Positions 45,010-55,387 of a stretch of DNA of 64,000 nt are shown in pieces. The DNA comes from Comamonas avium (GTDB lineage Bacteria > Pseudomonadota > Gammaproteobacteria > Burkholderiales > Burkholderiaceae_C). Each line of letters begins with the position of its first letter. The first letter of the stretch is position 1. The stretch covers positions 368,720 to 432,719 of the forward strand of contig NZ_JACSQK010000001.1 of NCBI RefSeq assembly GCF_014836675.1, read 5' to 3'. Below the pieces are notes generated by a model. It worked only from the letters and a program-made list of their open reading frames with translations. It searched no databases and was not told the DNA's origin. Made by a program: the position numbers and the translations under genes.

Positions 45010-45990
45010 TTATTGAATGCTGGCACCAGAAGCTTCAACCACTGCTTTGGAGTTGGTGAAGTCAGCGCGGTACATTTTGTCGAATTCGGCAACGCTCATG
45101 GCTTTAGGCTCGGCACCCTGGGCCAAAATGGCTTGCTGCACTTCGGGCTGGGCCAGCAGCTTGTTGATCTCGGCGTTCATCTTGGCAGCAATGTCGGCAG
45201 GGGTGCCCGCTGGCATGAACAGGCCGTACCAGGTGCTGACGTCAAAGCCCTTCATGCCTTGCTCTTGCATGGTGGGCACATCGGGCAGCGATGTAGAGCG
45301 CTGGGCCGATGTAACGGCCAATGGGCGCAGCTTGCCAGCTTTGATCTGACCAATAGCAGATGGGATGGAGGACACCAGCAGATCGACATTGCCCGCGATG
45401 GCATCCATCAGTGCCGGGTTGGAGCCTTTGTAGGGTACGTGCGTGAGCTGCACGCCAGCGGCTTTTTCAAACTGGTGGCCAGCAATGTGAATGCTGGTGC
45501 CGTTGCCTGGCGAGCCGTAGGTCACCTTGCTGGGGTGGGCCTTGGCGGCGGCAACCACGTCAGCAATTGTTTTGTACGGGGAGTTCACGCTGGTGGCGAT
45601 GATGACGGGCGTGTAGGCCACGTGTGCCACGGGCGTCAGATCCTTGAGCGGGTTCCAGGGCAGATTCTTGTAGAGGTAGGGGCCCAGAATCAGGTTGTCT
45701 TTCTGGCCCATCACCATGTCGTAGCCTGTGGCCGGTGCTTTGACCGCTTCAGAGATACCAATGGTGCCGCCAGCGCCGGCTTTGTTCTCGGGAACCACGG
45801 TCCACTTGGTGGCTTCTGTCAGCTTGTTGGCCATCACGCGCGAGAGGATGTCGGTACCGCCACCTGGAGGAAATGGAATCACCAGGCGAATGGGCTTGCT
45901 GGGGTACTGGTCTGCCGACTGGGCAAAAGCGGGTGCTGCGGCACCAGCAGCCAAAGCCAATGTGGTGCAGGTGATCAGTTTGCGGTACAT
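45010..45990 (-). CDS. Bug-family (TctC-like) tripartite tricarboxylate transporter binding protein
   Basis: A 326 aa periplasmic protein with a Sec signal peptide ending AFAQ (~24). Mature part: YPSKPIRLVIPFPPGGGTDILSRVMA, the Bug ligand-binding loop, then GISEAVKAPATGYDMVMG and VPYKGSNPALMDAIAGNVDLLV. It binds small organic acids in relatives. No TctA/TctB membrane genes are nearby, as is common for the many orphan Bug proteins of this family of bacteria. ATG 45990 follows GGAGACCTTC. Confidence 0.92.
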   Translation of the reverse strand: MYRKLITCTTLALAAGAAAPAFAQSADQYPSKPIRLVIPFPPGGGTDILSRVMANKLTEATKWTVVPENKAGAGGTIGISEAVKAPATGYDMVMGQKDNLILGPYLYKNLPWNPLKDLTPVAHVAYTPVIIATSVNSPYKTIADVVAAAKAHPSKVTYGSPGNGTSIHIAGHQFEKAAGVQLTHVPYKGSNPALMDAIAGNVDLLVSSIPSAIGQIKAGKLRPLAVTSAQRSTSLPDVPTMQEQGMKGFDVSTWYGLFMPAGTPADIAAKMNAEINKLLAQPEVQQAILAQGAEPKAMSVAEFDKMYRADFTNSKAVVEASGASIQ

Positions 45991-46326
45991 GAAGGTCTCC
46001 AAAAACACAGACATCTAAAACAGCGGTTGGTTCTGACATTGCAATGCAGAACAAAAACCATTTTCAAGCGAATTTGTGGGCCCTTAGATGGCACAAGGGT
46101 GGGGGCCATCGACATGGAGTACCTGTATGAACCTAGTCTGCGCACAGCCTGCCGGGGTTTGTGGCAGGTTGATCACGGGCTGCTACCACCGATCGGGTGG
46201 TGCAGCGCTGTGTGGCCCACTTGGCGCAAACAGGTTCTTGGGAATCGTCGATATTAGCGCTGGAATGCTCAAAGAGAATTCAAAACGCACAAAAAATGCA
46301 TTCCGTTTGGGCATCAAGACTTGGGC
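45991..46326. other. Intergenic region upstream of the Bug gene with two hairpins
   Basis: No gene seen in 336 nt. Two adjacent inverted repeats stand out: CCTGCC / GGCAGG around 46149-46168, and GCTGC-T-ACCACC / GGTGGT-GCAGC around GATCG at 46179-46206. There is no T-run, so these may belong to a leader of the Bug transcript or to the end of the SDR transcript on the minus strand. Confidence 0.45.
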
Positions 46327-47094
46327 TCAAGCCTGCCGGACATCGGCCACTACAGGCTGGCCAAAGTCAGCACGATCGAGCCATGCCAGAACGCGAGTGC
46401 CAGCATCTTCAGCCGAGGTCAGTGCACCGCTTTGCTTGAGGTTGGTAAACCGATCCACATCTGGAAAAGCCTGCGCACTGGCGCTGCGCAATTGCAGCTG
46501 CATGTCGGTGTCGATCACGCCGGGTGCGAGTGAGCAGATCCTGGCCCCATTAGGTTTGACGGCTTCATCCAGTGCCACGGAGACAGAAAAATGGTCCATG
46601 CCCGCTTTGGCTGCGCAGTAGGTTGCTTGTGAGGCAATCGCACGGCGGCCTAAACCCGAGGAGATGTTGAGCACCTGGCGTGGAATGTCCCATGCCTGCG
46701 TGGCTTGCAGGAATGCGGAAGTCAGGATCATGGGCGCTTCCAGACCTACGCGCAGGGCCTGACTGATAGCGGCCCAGTCGGTGTGGGACAGTGGGGCAAT
46801 GGGCGGAATGACGCCGGCATTGTTGATGAGCACCACGCGGTCAAAGTTTTGTGCATGGTGCTTGCCCAGCCACTGCTGCAATTGCTCGGCGGCAGCGTAT
46901 GGCTCGGCCAGATCATGCTGCCATTGACTGAGCTGGGCCTGATGCTGCTGGGCGAGCAAATCCAAATCTTCATTGCGCTGGCGTGCAATGGTCAGCAGGT
47001 GGTGGCCCTGGCTGAGAATTTGGCGGGCCATGGCCAGACCCATGCCGCGTGAGCCACCAGTGAGGATGTAGAGCTGAGGTTTCATGGCTGCCAT
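46327..47094 (-). CDS. SDR-family NAD(P)-dependent oxidoreductase (sepiapterin-reductase-like)
   Basis: A 255 aa Rossmann-fold dehydrogenase: cofactor motif TGGSRGMG (13-20), NNAG, catalytic Ser in NISSGLG and Tyr-x3-Lys in YCAAK. The sequence around SVALDEAVKPNGARICSLAPGVIDTDMQ resembles the YueD/sepiapterin reductase-like group. Substrate unknown. A Met four codons in (47085) could be the true start. It is downstream of livF, behind a strong terminator. Confidence 0.88.
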   Translation of the reverse strand: MAAMKPQLYILTGGSRGMGLAMARQILSQGHHLLTIARQRNEDLDLLAQQHQAQLSQWQHDLAEPYAAAEQLQQWLGKHHAQNFDRVVLINNAGVIPPIAPLSHTDWAAISQALRVGLEAPMILTSAFLQATQAWDIPRQVLNISSGLGRRAIASQATYCAAKAGMDHFSVSVALDEAVKPNGARICSLAPGVIDTDMQLQLRSASAQAFPDVDRFTNLKQSGALTSAEDAGTRVLAWLDRADFGQPVVADVRQA

Positions 47095-47194
47095 CGTACT
47101 GCCTGCAGCTTTGCGTTTTGCCTTTACAGCAAACCTTCGCTCGACAGCGCTGACAGCGCGGGTCGGGTGGTGGGTGAAGTGATATTCGTAAAAG

Positions 47195-47228
47195 AAGAGC
47201 TACCAGCAAGCGCTGGTAGCTCTTTTTA
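47195..47228. terminator. Terminator after livF, collapsed member of the palindrome family
   Basis: GAGCTACCAGC (47197-47207), loop AAGC, GCTGGTAGCTC, with AA/TT extensions and T-runs on the plus-strand side. Arms match the outer arms of the long intergenic elements, but the middle is gone. Confidence 0.88.
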
Positions 47229-47239
47229 TTGAATGACCT

Positions 47240-47959
47240 TTACCCGCCCAGATAGGCTTTGCGCACCGCGTCGTTCTTGAGCAGGTTGGCGCCGGTGTCT
47301 TCCAGCACCAGCTTGCCGGTCTCCAGCACGTAGCCGCGGTCTGCAATTTGCAAGGCGCGGTTGGCATTTTGTTCGACCAGGAAAACGGTCACGCCTTCAC
47401 TGCGAATGGTTTGAATGATGTCAAAAATCTGCGCAATGATCAGCGGCGCCAGGCCCAGTGTGGGCTCATCCATCAGCAGCAAGCGGGGTTTGGACATCAG
47501 GGCGCGGCCAATGGCCAGCATCTGCTGCTCGCCACCGGACATGGTGCCTGCCCGCTGGGGCGCGCGCTCTTTGAGGCGCGGGAACAGGTGAAACACATGC
47601 TCAATGCCTGCCTCAATGTCTTGCTTGCTCAGGAAGAAAGCACCCATCTGCAAGTTCTCCACGACCGTGAGGTCCGGAAAAATACGGCGACCTTCCGGAG
47701 AGACGGCAATGCCGCGCTGCATGATGTGGTGCGTGGCCAGGTTGGTGATGTCTTCGCCTTCAAAGTGAATACTGCCACCGGTGGCGCGCGGGTTGCCGCA
47801 GACGGTCATCAGCAGCGAGGTTTTACCCGCACCGTTGGAGCCGATCAGGCTGACAATCTCACCCTGGTTCACATGCAAAGACACCTTGTCTACCGCACAG
47901 ATAGAGCCGTAGTGGGTGCTGATGTGCTCAAGCTTGAGCATGGGGTTGGATTGCGTCAT
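47240..47959 (-). CDS. livF: Branched-chain amino acid ABC transporter ATPase LivF
   Basis: A 239 aa ATPase: Walker A GSNGAGKT, signature MSGGEQQM, Walker B LLLMDEPTLGLAP and VFLVEQN in the switch region. LivF-type features are the short length and the C-terminal YLGG. Start overlaps the livG stop by one base (TGATG). Couples ATP to leucine/isoleucine/valine import through LivHM. Confidence 0.96.
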   Translation of the reverse strand: MTQSNPMLKLEHISTHYGSICAVDKVSLHVNQGEIVSLIGSNGAGKTSLLMTVCGNPRATGGSIHFEGEDITNLATHHIMQRGIAVSPEGRRIFPDLTVVENLQMGAFFLSKQDIEAGIEHVFHLFPRLKERAPQRAGTMSGGEQQMLAIGRALMSKPRLLLMDEPTLGLAPLIIAQIFDIIQTIRSEGVTVFLVEQNANRALQIADRGYVLETGKLVLEDTGANLLKNDAVRKAYLGG

Positions 47960-48729
47960 CAGGCTTCTCCCAGATAGGCCTTGATGACCCGCTCATTGTT
48001 TCTCACTTCTTGCGGCGTGCCATGGGCAATGGGCTTGCCATATTCCATGACGGTAATGCGCTCAGACACGCCCATCACCAGACCCATATCGTGTTCGATC
48101 AGCAAAATGGCCACGCCATACTGGTCACGCAACTGGCGGATCAGGGCTTGCAGGTCGAGCTTTTCCTGGGGGTTCAGGCCCGCTGCTGGCTCGTCCAGCA
48201 TCAACACCTTGGGCTCGGTGATCATGCAGCGTGCAATTTCCAGACGGCGCTGGTGGCCATAGGCCAGGTTGCCGGCCTCACGGTTGGCAAATTCACGCAG
48301 GCCCATGTAGTCCAGCCAGTGCAGGCTGCGTTCCATGGCTTCTGACTCCTGGCGGCGAAAGCTGGGGGTGTTGAACAGTCCGGCCAAAACCGATGCCCGG
48401 TTCTTCTGGTGCTGTGCAACCAGCAGGTTTTCCAGGGCCGTCATTCTTTTGAATAAACGCACGTTCTGGAACGTTCTGACGACACCTTTGCGCGCCACCG
48501 TGTGACTGCCTAAACCGGCAATGCTCTGGCCCTGCAAAAGCACGCTGCCGCTGGTGGGCGTGTAGAAGCCGCTGATGCAGTTAAAGACCGTGGTTTTACC
48601 GGCCCCATTGGGGCCAATGATGGCGAGAATTTGCTTCTCGCTAAGTTCGAGGTTGACGCTATCGACCGCAAGCAATCCGCCAAAGCGCATGCTCAGATCC
48701 TTGACGTCCAACAAATGGCTGCTATGCAT
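47959..48729 (-). CDS. livG: Branched-chain amino acid ABC transporter ATPase LivG
   Basis: A 256 aa ATPase: Walker A GPNGAGKT, the atypical signature LAYGHQRRLEIAR that is normal for LivG, Walker B VLMLDEPAAGLNP and LLIEHDM. It ends in AYLGEA, as LivG proteins usually do. Lies 41 nt after livM. Confidence 0.96.
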   Translation of the reverse strand: MHSSHLLDVKDLSMRFGGLLAVDSVNLELSEKQILAIIGPNGAGKTTVFNCISGFYTPTSGSVLLQGQSIAGLGSHTVARKGVVRTFQNVRLFKRMTALENLLVAQHQKNRASVLAGLFNTPSFRRQESEAMERSLHWLDYMGLREFANREAGNLAYGHQRRLEIARCMITEPKVLMLDEPAAGLNPQEKLDLQALIRQLRDQYGVAILLIEHDMGLVMGVSERITVMEYGKPIAHGTPQEVRNNERVIKAYLGEA

Positions 48730-48770
48730 GTTGGAGTTTCTTCTTCAATGTGTGCATGGGATGGAAGGTA

Positions 48771-50021
48771 TTAAGAGGCCGTTTTCTGCGGCACTTGCAC
48801 CTGAGGTCGCGTCACGGGGAACAGCCCCTGTGGACGCCACACCATCATCAAGATCATGACCAGACCAAAAATCAGCATGCGGTATTCCGAGAACTCACGC
48901 GCCAGTTCCGGCAGCACGGTAATCAAGATGGCAGCCACGATCACACCCAGTTGAGAGCCCATGCCACCGAGCACCACAATGGCCAAGATCAGTGCTGACT
49001 CGATAAAAGTGAAGGATTCGGGGTTCACAATGCCCTGGCGGGCGGCAAAAAACGCGCCCCCAAAGCCGGCAAACATGGCTCCCAGGGTGAAGGCTGACAG
49101 CTTGATGCGCATAGGGCTCAGGCCCAGTGAGCGGCAGGCAATCTCATCTTCACGCAAAGCTTCCCAGGCACGGCCAATGGGCATGCGGATCAAGCGGTTG
49201 GAGATCCACAGCGTGACCAGGGCCAGCAACAGTGCCATCAGGTACAGGAAAATGACCATGTGCACAGAGCTGAACTCCCAGCCCATCAGCTGGTGGAATG
49301 TGGTGCCGCCTTCCACGCTGGCGTTGCGGCTCATCTCAAAGCCCATGACCGTAGGCTTGGGGATGCCGGAGATGCCGTCAGGGCCGCCCGTCCAGTCGTT
49401 CAAATTGATCAGCAGCAGGCGAATGATTTCGCCAAAGCCCAAGGTCACAATCGCCAGATAGTCACCGCGCAGGCGCAATACCGGAAAGCCCAGCACAAAA
49501 CCAAACAGGGCAGCTACGGCGCCCGCCAGCGGCAGCGCTTCCCAGAAGCTCCAGCCCGCCCAGTGAAACAGCAGGGCGTAGGTATAGGCACCGACGGCAT
49601 AAAAACCGACAAAGCCCAGATCCAGCAAGCCAGCAAAGCCCACCACAATGTTCAGACCCAGCCCCAGCATGACGTAAATCATGGCCAGCGTGGCAATGTC
49701 CACTGCGTTGCGGCCTGCAAAGAACGGCCAGGATACGGCCATGAGCAGGGTGGCAAAAATCAAGGCATTGCGCACACCGGGCGACAGGCTGGGCACGCGG
49801 GGCAAGACAATACTTTTGGTGGCACCTTTGATTGCCGGCTTGAGCAGTTGCACGACAAAAACGATCAGCGCCGCCCACAGCACGTAGCTCCAGTGGGGCT
49901 CCAGGCTCATCTGACCGCCTACGCGTTGCAGCTGCAGGCCAAAAATCGGGGTAACCACCAAAGCCGTAATGACCGCAGCCATCAGCGCTGGGCCCAGGTT
50001 CAAGAGAAGACGCTGCATCAA
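48771..50021 (-). CDS. livM: Branched-chain amino acid ABC transporter permease LivM
   Basis: A 416 aa permease with about ten helices. Family segments: [50 protein letters not shown], and the EAA-like cytoplasmic loop [18 protein letters not shown]. The extra ~110 N-terminal residues add three helices, as in other LivM. ATG overlaps the livH stop by 4 nt. Confidence 0.96.
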   Translation of the reverse strand: MMQRLLLNLGPALMAAVITALVVTPIFGLQLQRVGGQMSLEPHWSYVLWAALIVFVVQLLKPAIKGATKSIVLPRVPSLSPGVRNALIFATLLMAVSWPFFAGRNAVDIATLAMIYVMLGLGLNIVVGFAGLLDLGFVGFYAVGAYTYALLFHWAGWSFWEALPLAGAVAALFGFVLGFPVLRLRGDYLAIVTLGFGEIIRLLLINLNDWTGGPDGISGIPKPTVMGFEMSRNASVEGGTTFHQLMGWEFSSVHMVIFLYLMALLLALVTLWISNRLIRMPIGRAWEALREDEIACRSLGLSPMRIKLSAFTLGAMFAGFGGAFFAARQGIVNPESFTFIESALILAIVVLGGMGSQLGVIVAAILITVLPELAREFSEYRMLIFGLVMILMMVWRPQGLFPVTRPQVQVPQKTAS

Positions 50022-50944
50022 ACTTTCTCCACTTCAGGTTTACCCAGCAAGCCTGTGGGGCGGAAAAGCAAAATGAGCACGAGCAGGCTGAACGCCACGA
50101 TGTCTTTGTATTCCGAGGAAATGTAGGCGGCGGCCAGCGTCTCGGCGACGCCCAAAATGACACCCCCCAGCATGGCGCCAGGAATGCTGCCGATACCGCC
50201 CAGAACAGCGGCAGTAAAGGCTTTGATGCCAGCAATAAAGCCAATGAATGGATTGAGCTTGCCCACAGCCAGGGCAATCAGGACGCCACCCACGGCGGCG
50301 AGCATGGCACCCAAGATGAAGGTGAACGAGATCACGCGGTTGGTATTGATGCCCAGCAGGCTGGCCATGTGCATGTCTTGCGAGCATGCACGTGAAGCGC
50401 GGCCCATGCGTGAGTGCTTGATGTAGATCGTCAGCAAGATCATCAGCACCACTGCCACGGCAATGATCAAGATACGGGTGTAGGGGATAAAGACTTCAAA
50501 GCCATTTCCCATCTCAAACTGCAATGCGCCCGGCAGCAAGGAAGGCACGGCCATGTCACGCGCGCCCTGGCCCAGAGCGACCCAGTTTTGCAGAAAAATG
50601 GACATACCGATGGCCGAAATCAACGCCACCAGTCTGGGGCTGTTGCGTACAGGCTTATAGGCGACTTGCTCAACAGCAAAACCATAGATGCCGGTGAGGA
50701 TGACGGCAACGATCAGCATCAGGCCAATCACCATCCAGATGGGTACGGTGCCCTGAATGCCCACGGCAGACAGCGTGACCAGACCCACATAGGCGCCGAT
50801 CATGTAGATGTCGCCATGCGCAAAATTAATCATGCCGATGATGCCGTAGACCATGGTGTAGCCAATGGCGATCAGGGCGTAAATGGCTCCCAGAGAGAGG
50901 CCATTGAAAAGCTGCTGTAGCAGCTGGGGGAGAAATTCGTTCAT
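50018..50944 (-). CDS. livH: Branched-chain amino acid ABC transporter permease LivH
   Basis: A 308 aa permease beginning [45 protein letters not shown], the hallmark of LivH. The EAA-like loop [18 protein letters not shown] and [17 protein letters not shown] follow. It forms the channel with LivM. Confidence 0.97.
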   Translation of the reverse strand: MNEFLPQLLQQLFNGLSLGAIYALIAIGYTMVYGIIGMINFAHGDIYMIGAYVGLVTLSAVGIQGTVPIWMVIGLMLIVAVILTGIYGFAVEQVAYKPVRNSPRLVALISAIGMSIFLQNWVALGQGARDMAVPSLLPGALQFEMGNGFEVFIPYTRILIIAVAVVLMILLTIYIKHSRMGRASRACSQDMHMASLLGINTNRVISFTFILGAMLAAVGGVLIALAVGKLNPFIGFIAGIKAFTAAVLGGIGSIPGAMLGGVILGVAETLAAAYISSEYKDIVAFSLLVLILLFRPTGLLGKPEVEKV

Positions 50945-51000
50945 GTGCGCGGAGGTCTAACAAAAAGGGGGGGGCGCAGCAAAGCAAGCGGTGAACTGAA

Positions 51001-51035
51001 AAGCCCACAGGCTTAGAGGCAAGCGCTGTGGGCTA
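51001..51035 (-). other. Intercistronic hairpin between livK and livH
   Basis: AGCCCACAG (51002-51010) pairs with CTGTGGGCT (51026-51034) over a 15-nt loop. Read on the minus strand it is followed by TTTTC. It is a weak terminator or mRNA end-protector that would keep livK mRNA more abundant than livHMGF. Confidence 0.7.
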
Positions 51036-51051
51036 TTTCTTTGGCTACGGT

Positions 51052-52176
51052 TTACTTGGCTGCAATGGATTTGCTGCCGTCCTTGTGCCATTGGAAAATT
51101 TGGAAATCAAATGCGCTCAGGTCGCCTTGCTTGTTCCAGGAAACGGGGCCAATCACGGTGTCAATCGTTGCCTTGTGCAGGTGGTCAGCTACTTTTTGTG
51201 GGTTGTCGCCCACGGCCTTGATGCCTTCAGCAATTGCTTGTGTTGCGGCATAAGCGGTCAGCTGGAAAGCGCCGGAAGGATTGCGCTTCTTGCTTTCGAA
51301 CGCTTTGACAATGGCTGCGTTCTTGGGGTTGGATGCAAAGTCAGCAGGCAGTGTCACCAGCATGCCTTCGACAGAGTTGCCAGCAATGGCATTGACTTCA
51401 GGGTTGCCCACACCTTCAGGGCCCATCATGCGTACTTTCAGGCCTTGCTCAGAAGCTTGGCGCAGCAGCAGACCCATTTCGGGGTGATAGCCACCGTAGT
51501 ACACAAAGTCAACGCCAGCGCCCTTGAGCTTGGTGATGATGGCGGAGTAATCGCTGTCGCCGGCATTGATGCCTTCAAACAAGGCGACGTTGACCTTGGC
51601 CTTTTGCAGTTCATCGCGAACGGAAGAGGCAATGCCTTGCCCGTACGACTGCTTGTCGTGCAAGACAGCAACTTTGCTTGGCTTGGCTTTTTCGATGATG
51701 AACTTGGCTGCTGCAGGCCCTTGCTGGTCATCGCGGCCAATGGTGCGGAAGATGAAGTGGAAGTTCTTGCCTTCAGTCAGTGCTGGCGATGTGGCAGAGG
51801 GCGTAACAACGACAACGCCTTCGTTGTTATAGATAGGTGCTGCGGCAATCGAAGCGCCCGAGCAGACGGGGCCAATGACGTAGCCGATTTTGCTGTTAAC
51901 CACGCGGTTGGCCGCTACAGGACCTTGCTTGGGCTCGCATGCATCATCGACAGCCGTCAATTCGATTTTCTTGCCATTGATGCCACCCGCTGCATTGATT
52001 TGCTCAACGGCTGTGGAAACACCTTCCTTGACCATGTCCCCGTACTGTGTCAGAGGGCCAGTGGTGGGAATCACCATGGCAAATTTGATATTTTGTGCGT
52101 GGACTTGGCCAGTCACGGCTGCGCCAAGCAGACCCAAAGTAGCCACAACAGTTTTCAAACGAAACGAAGCACGCAT
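51052..52176 (-). CDS. livK: Branched-chain amino acid ABC transporter substrate-binding protein
   Basis: A 374 aa periplasmic protein with signal peptide (cleavage after VHA, ~27). The mature Leu/Ile/Val-binding fold has IKFAMVIPTTGPLTQYGDMVKEG, CEPKQGPVAANRVVN and VGNPEVNAIAGNSVEGMLVT. It leads the livKHMGF operon. AAGAGGA lies 10 nt before the ATG. The leader mRNA can form a stem-loop. Confidence 0.95.
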   Translation of the reverse strand: MRASFRLKTVVATLGLLGAAVTGQVHAQNIKFAMVIPTTGPLTQYGDMVKEGVSTAVEQINAAGGINGKKIELTAVDDACEPKQGPVAANRVVNSKIGYVIGPVCSGASIAAAPIYNNEGVVVVTPSATSPALTEGKNFHFIFRTIGRDDQQGPAAAKFIIEKAKPSKVAVLHDKQSYGQGIASSVRDELQKAKVNVALFEGINAGDSDYSAIITKLKGAGVDFVYYGGYHPEMGLLLRQASEQGLKVRMMGPEGVGNPEVNAIAGNSVEGMLVTLPADFASNPKNAAIVKAFESKKRNPSGAFQLTAYAATQAIAEGIKAVGDNPQKVADHLHKATIDTVIGPVSWNKQGDLSAFDFQIFQWHKDGSKSIAAK

Positions 52177-52203
52177 GGTTCAATGTCCTCTTAGTTAGTT
52201 TTA

Positions 52204-52249
52204 CATCAGGCAGTTTCAGAAAAGATGACTGCAAATTGCATGCCTGATG
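52204..52249 (-). promoter_or_regulatory. Stem-loop in the livK leader
   Basis: CATCAGGCA (52204-52212) and TGCCTGATG (52241-52249) are perfect inverted repeats around 28 nt, with TGCAA-A-TTGCA beside the right arm (52230-52240). It ends 27 nt upstream of the livK ATG, so it could be an operator or a regulatory mRNA hairpin. No known riboswitch class matches. Confidence 0.5.
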
Positions 52250-52441
52250 CTAAGGGTGCAAGCTTAAAAATTAGCCCATAGAGGACGCAACCGGGTTTGT
52301 ATCTATAGCGAGAAGGCGCGCAGGAAAGTTTGCATTTGGCTGCGAAAAATCAAAATAAATGCGTAGTTATGGTTGCAGTAAAACTGCATTTTTGTGGTGT
52401 TGCACCATTGCACCAGACCAGCACCGCTGCAGTGCAATGCC

Positions 52442-53101
52442 TTAAAACGGTGCAGGGCTTTCGATGTGCAGCGGGTTGCCATGCACGGGATGCGTGAACT
52501 TCAGCTCCATGGCGTGCAAAAAGAGTCGAGGGCTCAGCGCTGCAACCGGCGCGGGCGCGTACAAAGCATCGCCCAGCATCGGGTGGCCGATGTGCATCAT
52601 GTGCACCCTGAGCTGGTGTGATCGCCCTGTCACAGGCTCCAGGCACAGCCGGGTGCAGCCACCGGGAACACCTGCTTGATCGGGGGCGGGCCGGTATTGC
52701 GTCAAACTGGGTTTGCCTGTTACAGGGTCAACCATTTGCAGCGGCCTGCGCTCCCAGTCGCAGATCAGGGGGGCATCCACAAGACTCCAGGCATTGTCAG
52801 CATTTGCAGCAACATGGCCATGCACGATGGCTGTGTAGCGCTTGTACACCTGCCGGGCAGCAAACGCGTCACCCAGAATGCGTTGAACCTCTTTGCTGCG
52901 GGCAAAAATAAGCAAGCCAGAGGTTGCCATGTCCAGCCGGTGCACGACCAGAGCATCCGGCCAGTCTTGCAGTGCGCGGTGAATCAGACAATCTTGCTTG
53001 TCTGATCCTCGCCCGGGTACGGACAGCAAGCCTGCGGGTTTCTCGAGCACAAGCAGGTGCTCGTCTTCATAAAGACAAGTGGGGCGGGGCGCAGTGAACA
53101 A
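52442..53101 (-). CDS. rluA: Dual-specificity RNA pseudouridine synthase RluA
   Basis: A 219 aa enzyme without S4 domain, the RluA proper size, making pseudouridine in 23S rRNA (746) and tRNA (32). Catalytic Asp57 in VVHRLDMATSGLLIFA, then RSHQLRVHMMHIGHPMLGD. It begins 5 nt after the histidine kinase stop, so probably same transcript. Confidence 0.92.
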   Translation of the reverse strand: MFTAPRPTCLYEDEHLLVLEKPAGLLSVPGRGSDKQDCLIHRALQDWPDALVVHRLDMATSGLLIFARSKEVQRILGDAFAARQVYKRYTAIVHGHVAANADNAWSLVDAPLICDWERRPLQMVDPVTGKPSLTQYRPAPDQAGVPGGCTRLCLEPVTGRSHQLRVHMMHIGHPMLGDALYAPAPVAALSPRLFLHAMELKFTHPVHGNPLHIESPAPF

Positions 53102-53106
53102 AATAC

Positions 53107-55302
53107 TCAGAGTTTGGGGTGAATGAGGCGATCCACTGTTTCACACAGTTCATCGACATCATTGGGCTTGTAAATCAAGGCCATCGCGCCCGCAGCAATA
53201 GCCTGGGCTTCAATTTCTGCGGTGATATAGCCAGAGGCCAGCGCGACAGGCAGATCGGGTCGAATGATTTTGGAGTCGCGCACCAAATCGACACCGCAGT
53301 ACCCGGGCATGTTGTAGTCAGTGACCACCAGATCGTAGAAAAACGGGTTTTTGCGCAGTGCCTCAGTGGCTTCTCGCGGGTCCAGAAAGCCAGTCACCTG
53401 ATAGCCGCGGCGGCGCAGCAGTCTTTGCACCAAGGAAACCAGGGCTTGGTCATCATCGACATACATGACATGTTTGGGGGCATCCACCTGGGGGGTGGCG
53501 CTGGCAGGCGGGACGGCACTAATGGCAGAGTTGGCCGGCGGCGCAGGCGGGCGATCAGCCAGAATGTCCGGGTCCACGGTCGTGGGGAAATACAGCGTGA
53601 AGCTGCTGCCTATGCCCATCTGGCTGTGAACATCCACAGCACCACCGTGGGTGCGCATGACCCCGTGAACCACCGCCAGACCGAGCCCTGTGCCTTGCCC
53701 TACGGGTTTGGTTGTAAAGAAGGGCTCAAAAATGCGCTGCAGGGTTTCAGGGGGGATGCCCGGGCCATTGTCCTGTACGGAAATGACGATGTAGTCGCCC
53801 AGCGCAAGGCCCAGGCGATCGCAGATGCGCTGCTCGGACATGCTCAGCGTGGCTTCCATGCGAATCAGGCCGCGTGTCTCTCCCAGTGCATGTACGGCAT
53901 TGGTCGTGAGATTGAAAAGAGCCTGTTCCACCTGGGTGGGGTCTGCCAGCATGCAAGGCAGCTCATGCGGTGCATTCACATGCAATTCAATCGCTGGGGG
54001 CAGGGTAACCCGCAGCAAGCGCTCTGTATCGCGCATGACTTCGTGGGCCTGAACGGCATAGCGTTTCGGCGGTTCATTGCGGCTGAACGTCAAAATCTGT
54101 CGAACCAGATCGCGTGCGCGGCGACCTGCTTTTTCAATTTCCAGCAGGCTTTCGAGTGCTTGCGGGTTGTGGCCGCAATCAGCCTTGGCCAGCTCCACAT
54201 TGCCCAGGATGGCGCCGACGATGTTATTGAAGTCGTGTGCAATACCGCCAGCCATGGTGCCCAGGGCTTGCATTTTGTGGGATTCACGCAGTTGCAGCTC
54301 CAGCTCGCTGCGCTGTGCTTCTGCACGCTTGCGACTGGTGAGATCACGTGCAAAGACCGTGGTGACTTCGCCATCTGACAGTCGCTCAAACGACATGCCC
54401 ACTTCAACCGGCAAAGTTTTGCCCATGGCAGTGCGTGCCGTCATTTCGCCCAGCATGGCTTGCGTAGTCAGGGGCGCAAAGTCCAGTGCGTGAACGGCGC
54501 CGGGCAAAAAGCGCTCCAGCTTGCTGCCCAGTGCATCGGCGGCCGGGCAGAGAAACAGTGCTGCAGCGGTGGGGTTAAACACCGTAATGCGCTGATCCTT
54601 GTCGACGCAAATGATGGCGTCGAGCGAAGAGTTGATGACGGATTCAAGCCGTCGTTCGCTGGCATACAGCTGGTCATTGCGCTCTTGCAATTGATGGCGT
54701 TCTGCCAGCAGGGGGCCTTGGTCAACCACGGCGCACATGAACTGTGCGATGGCTGGCCCCTCGCGCTGCGGAATCTGGATGCACGCAATGTGCAGGTCAC
54801 CTTGAATTTGCTCGCCGCTGCCCAGCGTGAAAACGACCTCGTGGGCTTCACTGCTGCCTTGCACCCGGGCGCTCAGAAAGGCCTGGGCCACCCGATCGGT
54901 GTCTGTGGGGCAGACAAAGGGCATAAAAGAAACCAGCAGCCGGTCATGCCCTTCCGCCTGGAATGCGTTGTGTGCCATGGCATTGGCCTGAATGACCATG
55001 TCATGCTCATCCAGCACCAGCAAAGGCAGGGGCACGCTGGAGAACAGCGCCTCAAAGCGCTCAGAAGCACTTTCCGCTACGGCCTGGCTGTAATCCAGTA
55101 CTTTGTTCTGGATTTCCAGCTCATTTTGGTAATTGCGCAGCTCTGCAATGAGCGCGGCCAGCGGATCATCGCCCGGCAGCTCATCCGGGAAATCGAATGA
55201 CGGCAATGCATCCAGTGGTGCCACATCCAGTTCAGGAGGCAATGGGGGCTGTGATGGGGCGTCTTCGCGGTTGATCAGGAAAGAAAGGTCTGGACGACTC
55301 AT
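53107..55302 (-). CDS. PAS-domain hybrid sensor histidine kinase/response regulator
   Basis: A 731 aa soluble hybrid kinase with no transmembrane segment. An acidic N-terminus and coiled coil (~47-85), PAS 1 (~85-200), PAS 2 (~215-330), HisKA with phosphorylatable His356 in GGIAHDFNN, HATPase with [15 protein letters not shown] and [11 protein letters not shown], a Pro/Ala linker (~590-625) and a C-terminal receiver with Asp662 in VVTDYNMPG. The DFNN H-box marks the HisKA-4/NtrB-like class. The signal is intracellular. No partner output protein is adjacent; gcvP is 85 nt upstream. Confidence 0.92.
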   Translation of the reverse strand: MSRPDLSFLINREDAPSQPPLPPELDVAPLDALPSFDFPDELPGDDPLAALIAELRNYQNELEIQNKVLDYSQAVAESASERFEALFSSVPLPLLVLDEHDMVIQANAMAHNAFQAEGHDRLLVSFMPFVCPTDTDRVAQAFLSARVQGSSEAHEVVFTLGSGEQIQGDLHIACIQIPQREGPAIAQFMCAVVDQGPLLAERHQLQERNDQLYASERRLESVINSSLDAIICVDKDQRITVFNPTAAALFLCPAADALGSKLERFLPGAVHALDFAPLTTQAMLGEMTARTAMGKTLPVEVGMSFERLSDGEVTTVFARDLTSRKRAEAQRSELELQLRESHKMQALGTMAGGIAHDFNNIVGAILGNVELAKADCGHNPQALESLLEIEKAGRRARDLVRQILTFSRNEPPKRYAVQAHEVMRDTERLLRVTLPPAIELHVNAPHELPCMLADPTQVEQALFNLTTNAVHALGETRGLIRMEATLSMSEQRICDRLGLALGDYIVISVQDNGPGIPPETLQRIFEPFFTTKPVGQGTGLGLAVVHGVMRTHGGAVDVHSQMGIGSSFTLYFPTTVDPDILADRPPAPPANSAISAVPPASATPQVDAPKHVMYVDDDQALVSLVQRLLRRRGYQVTGFLDPREATEALRKNPFFYDLVVTDYNMPGYCGVDLVRDSKIIRPDLPVALASGYITAEIEAQAIAAGAMALIYKPNDVDELCETVDRLIHPKL

Positions 55303-55387
55303 AAATGGCAGCGCGCGGCTGGAGCAAGAGCCGCAGTGTAAGTGCTTGACTGATCAGAGAACAATGTGGCGGCAGATGGTCCGGGGC

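Noticed and set aside
45001-46257. 418-codon plus-strand frame opposite the Bug protein gene
   Set aside because: Shadow frame; the minus strand has a signal peptide and full Bug motifs.
53119-54378. 419-codon plus-strand frame opposite the histidine kinase
   Set aside because: Antisense to conserved kinase and receiver motifs; no start signal or domain.
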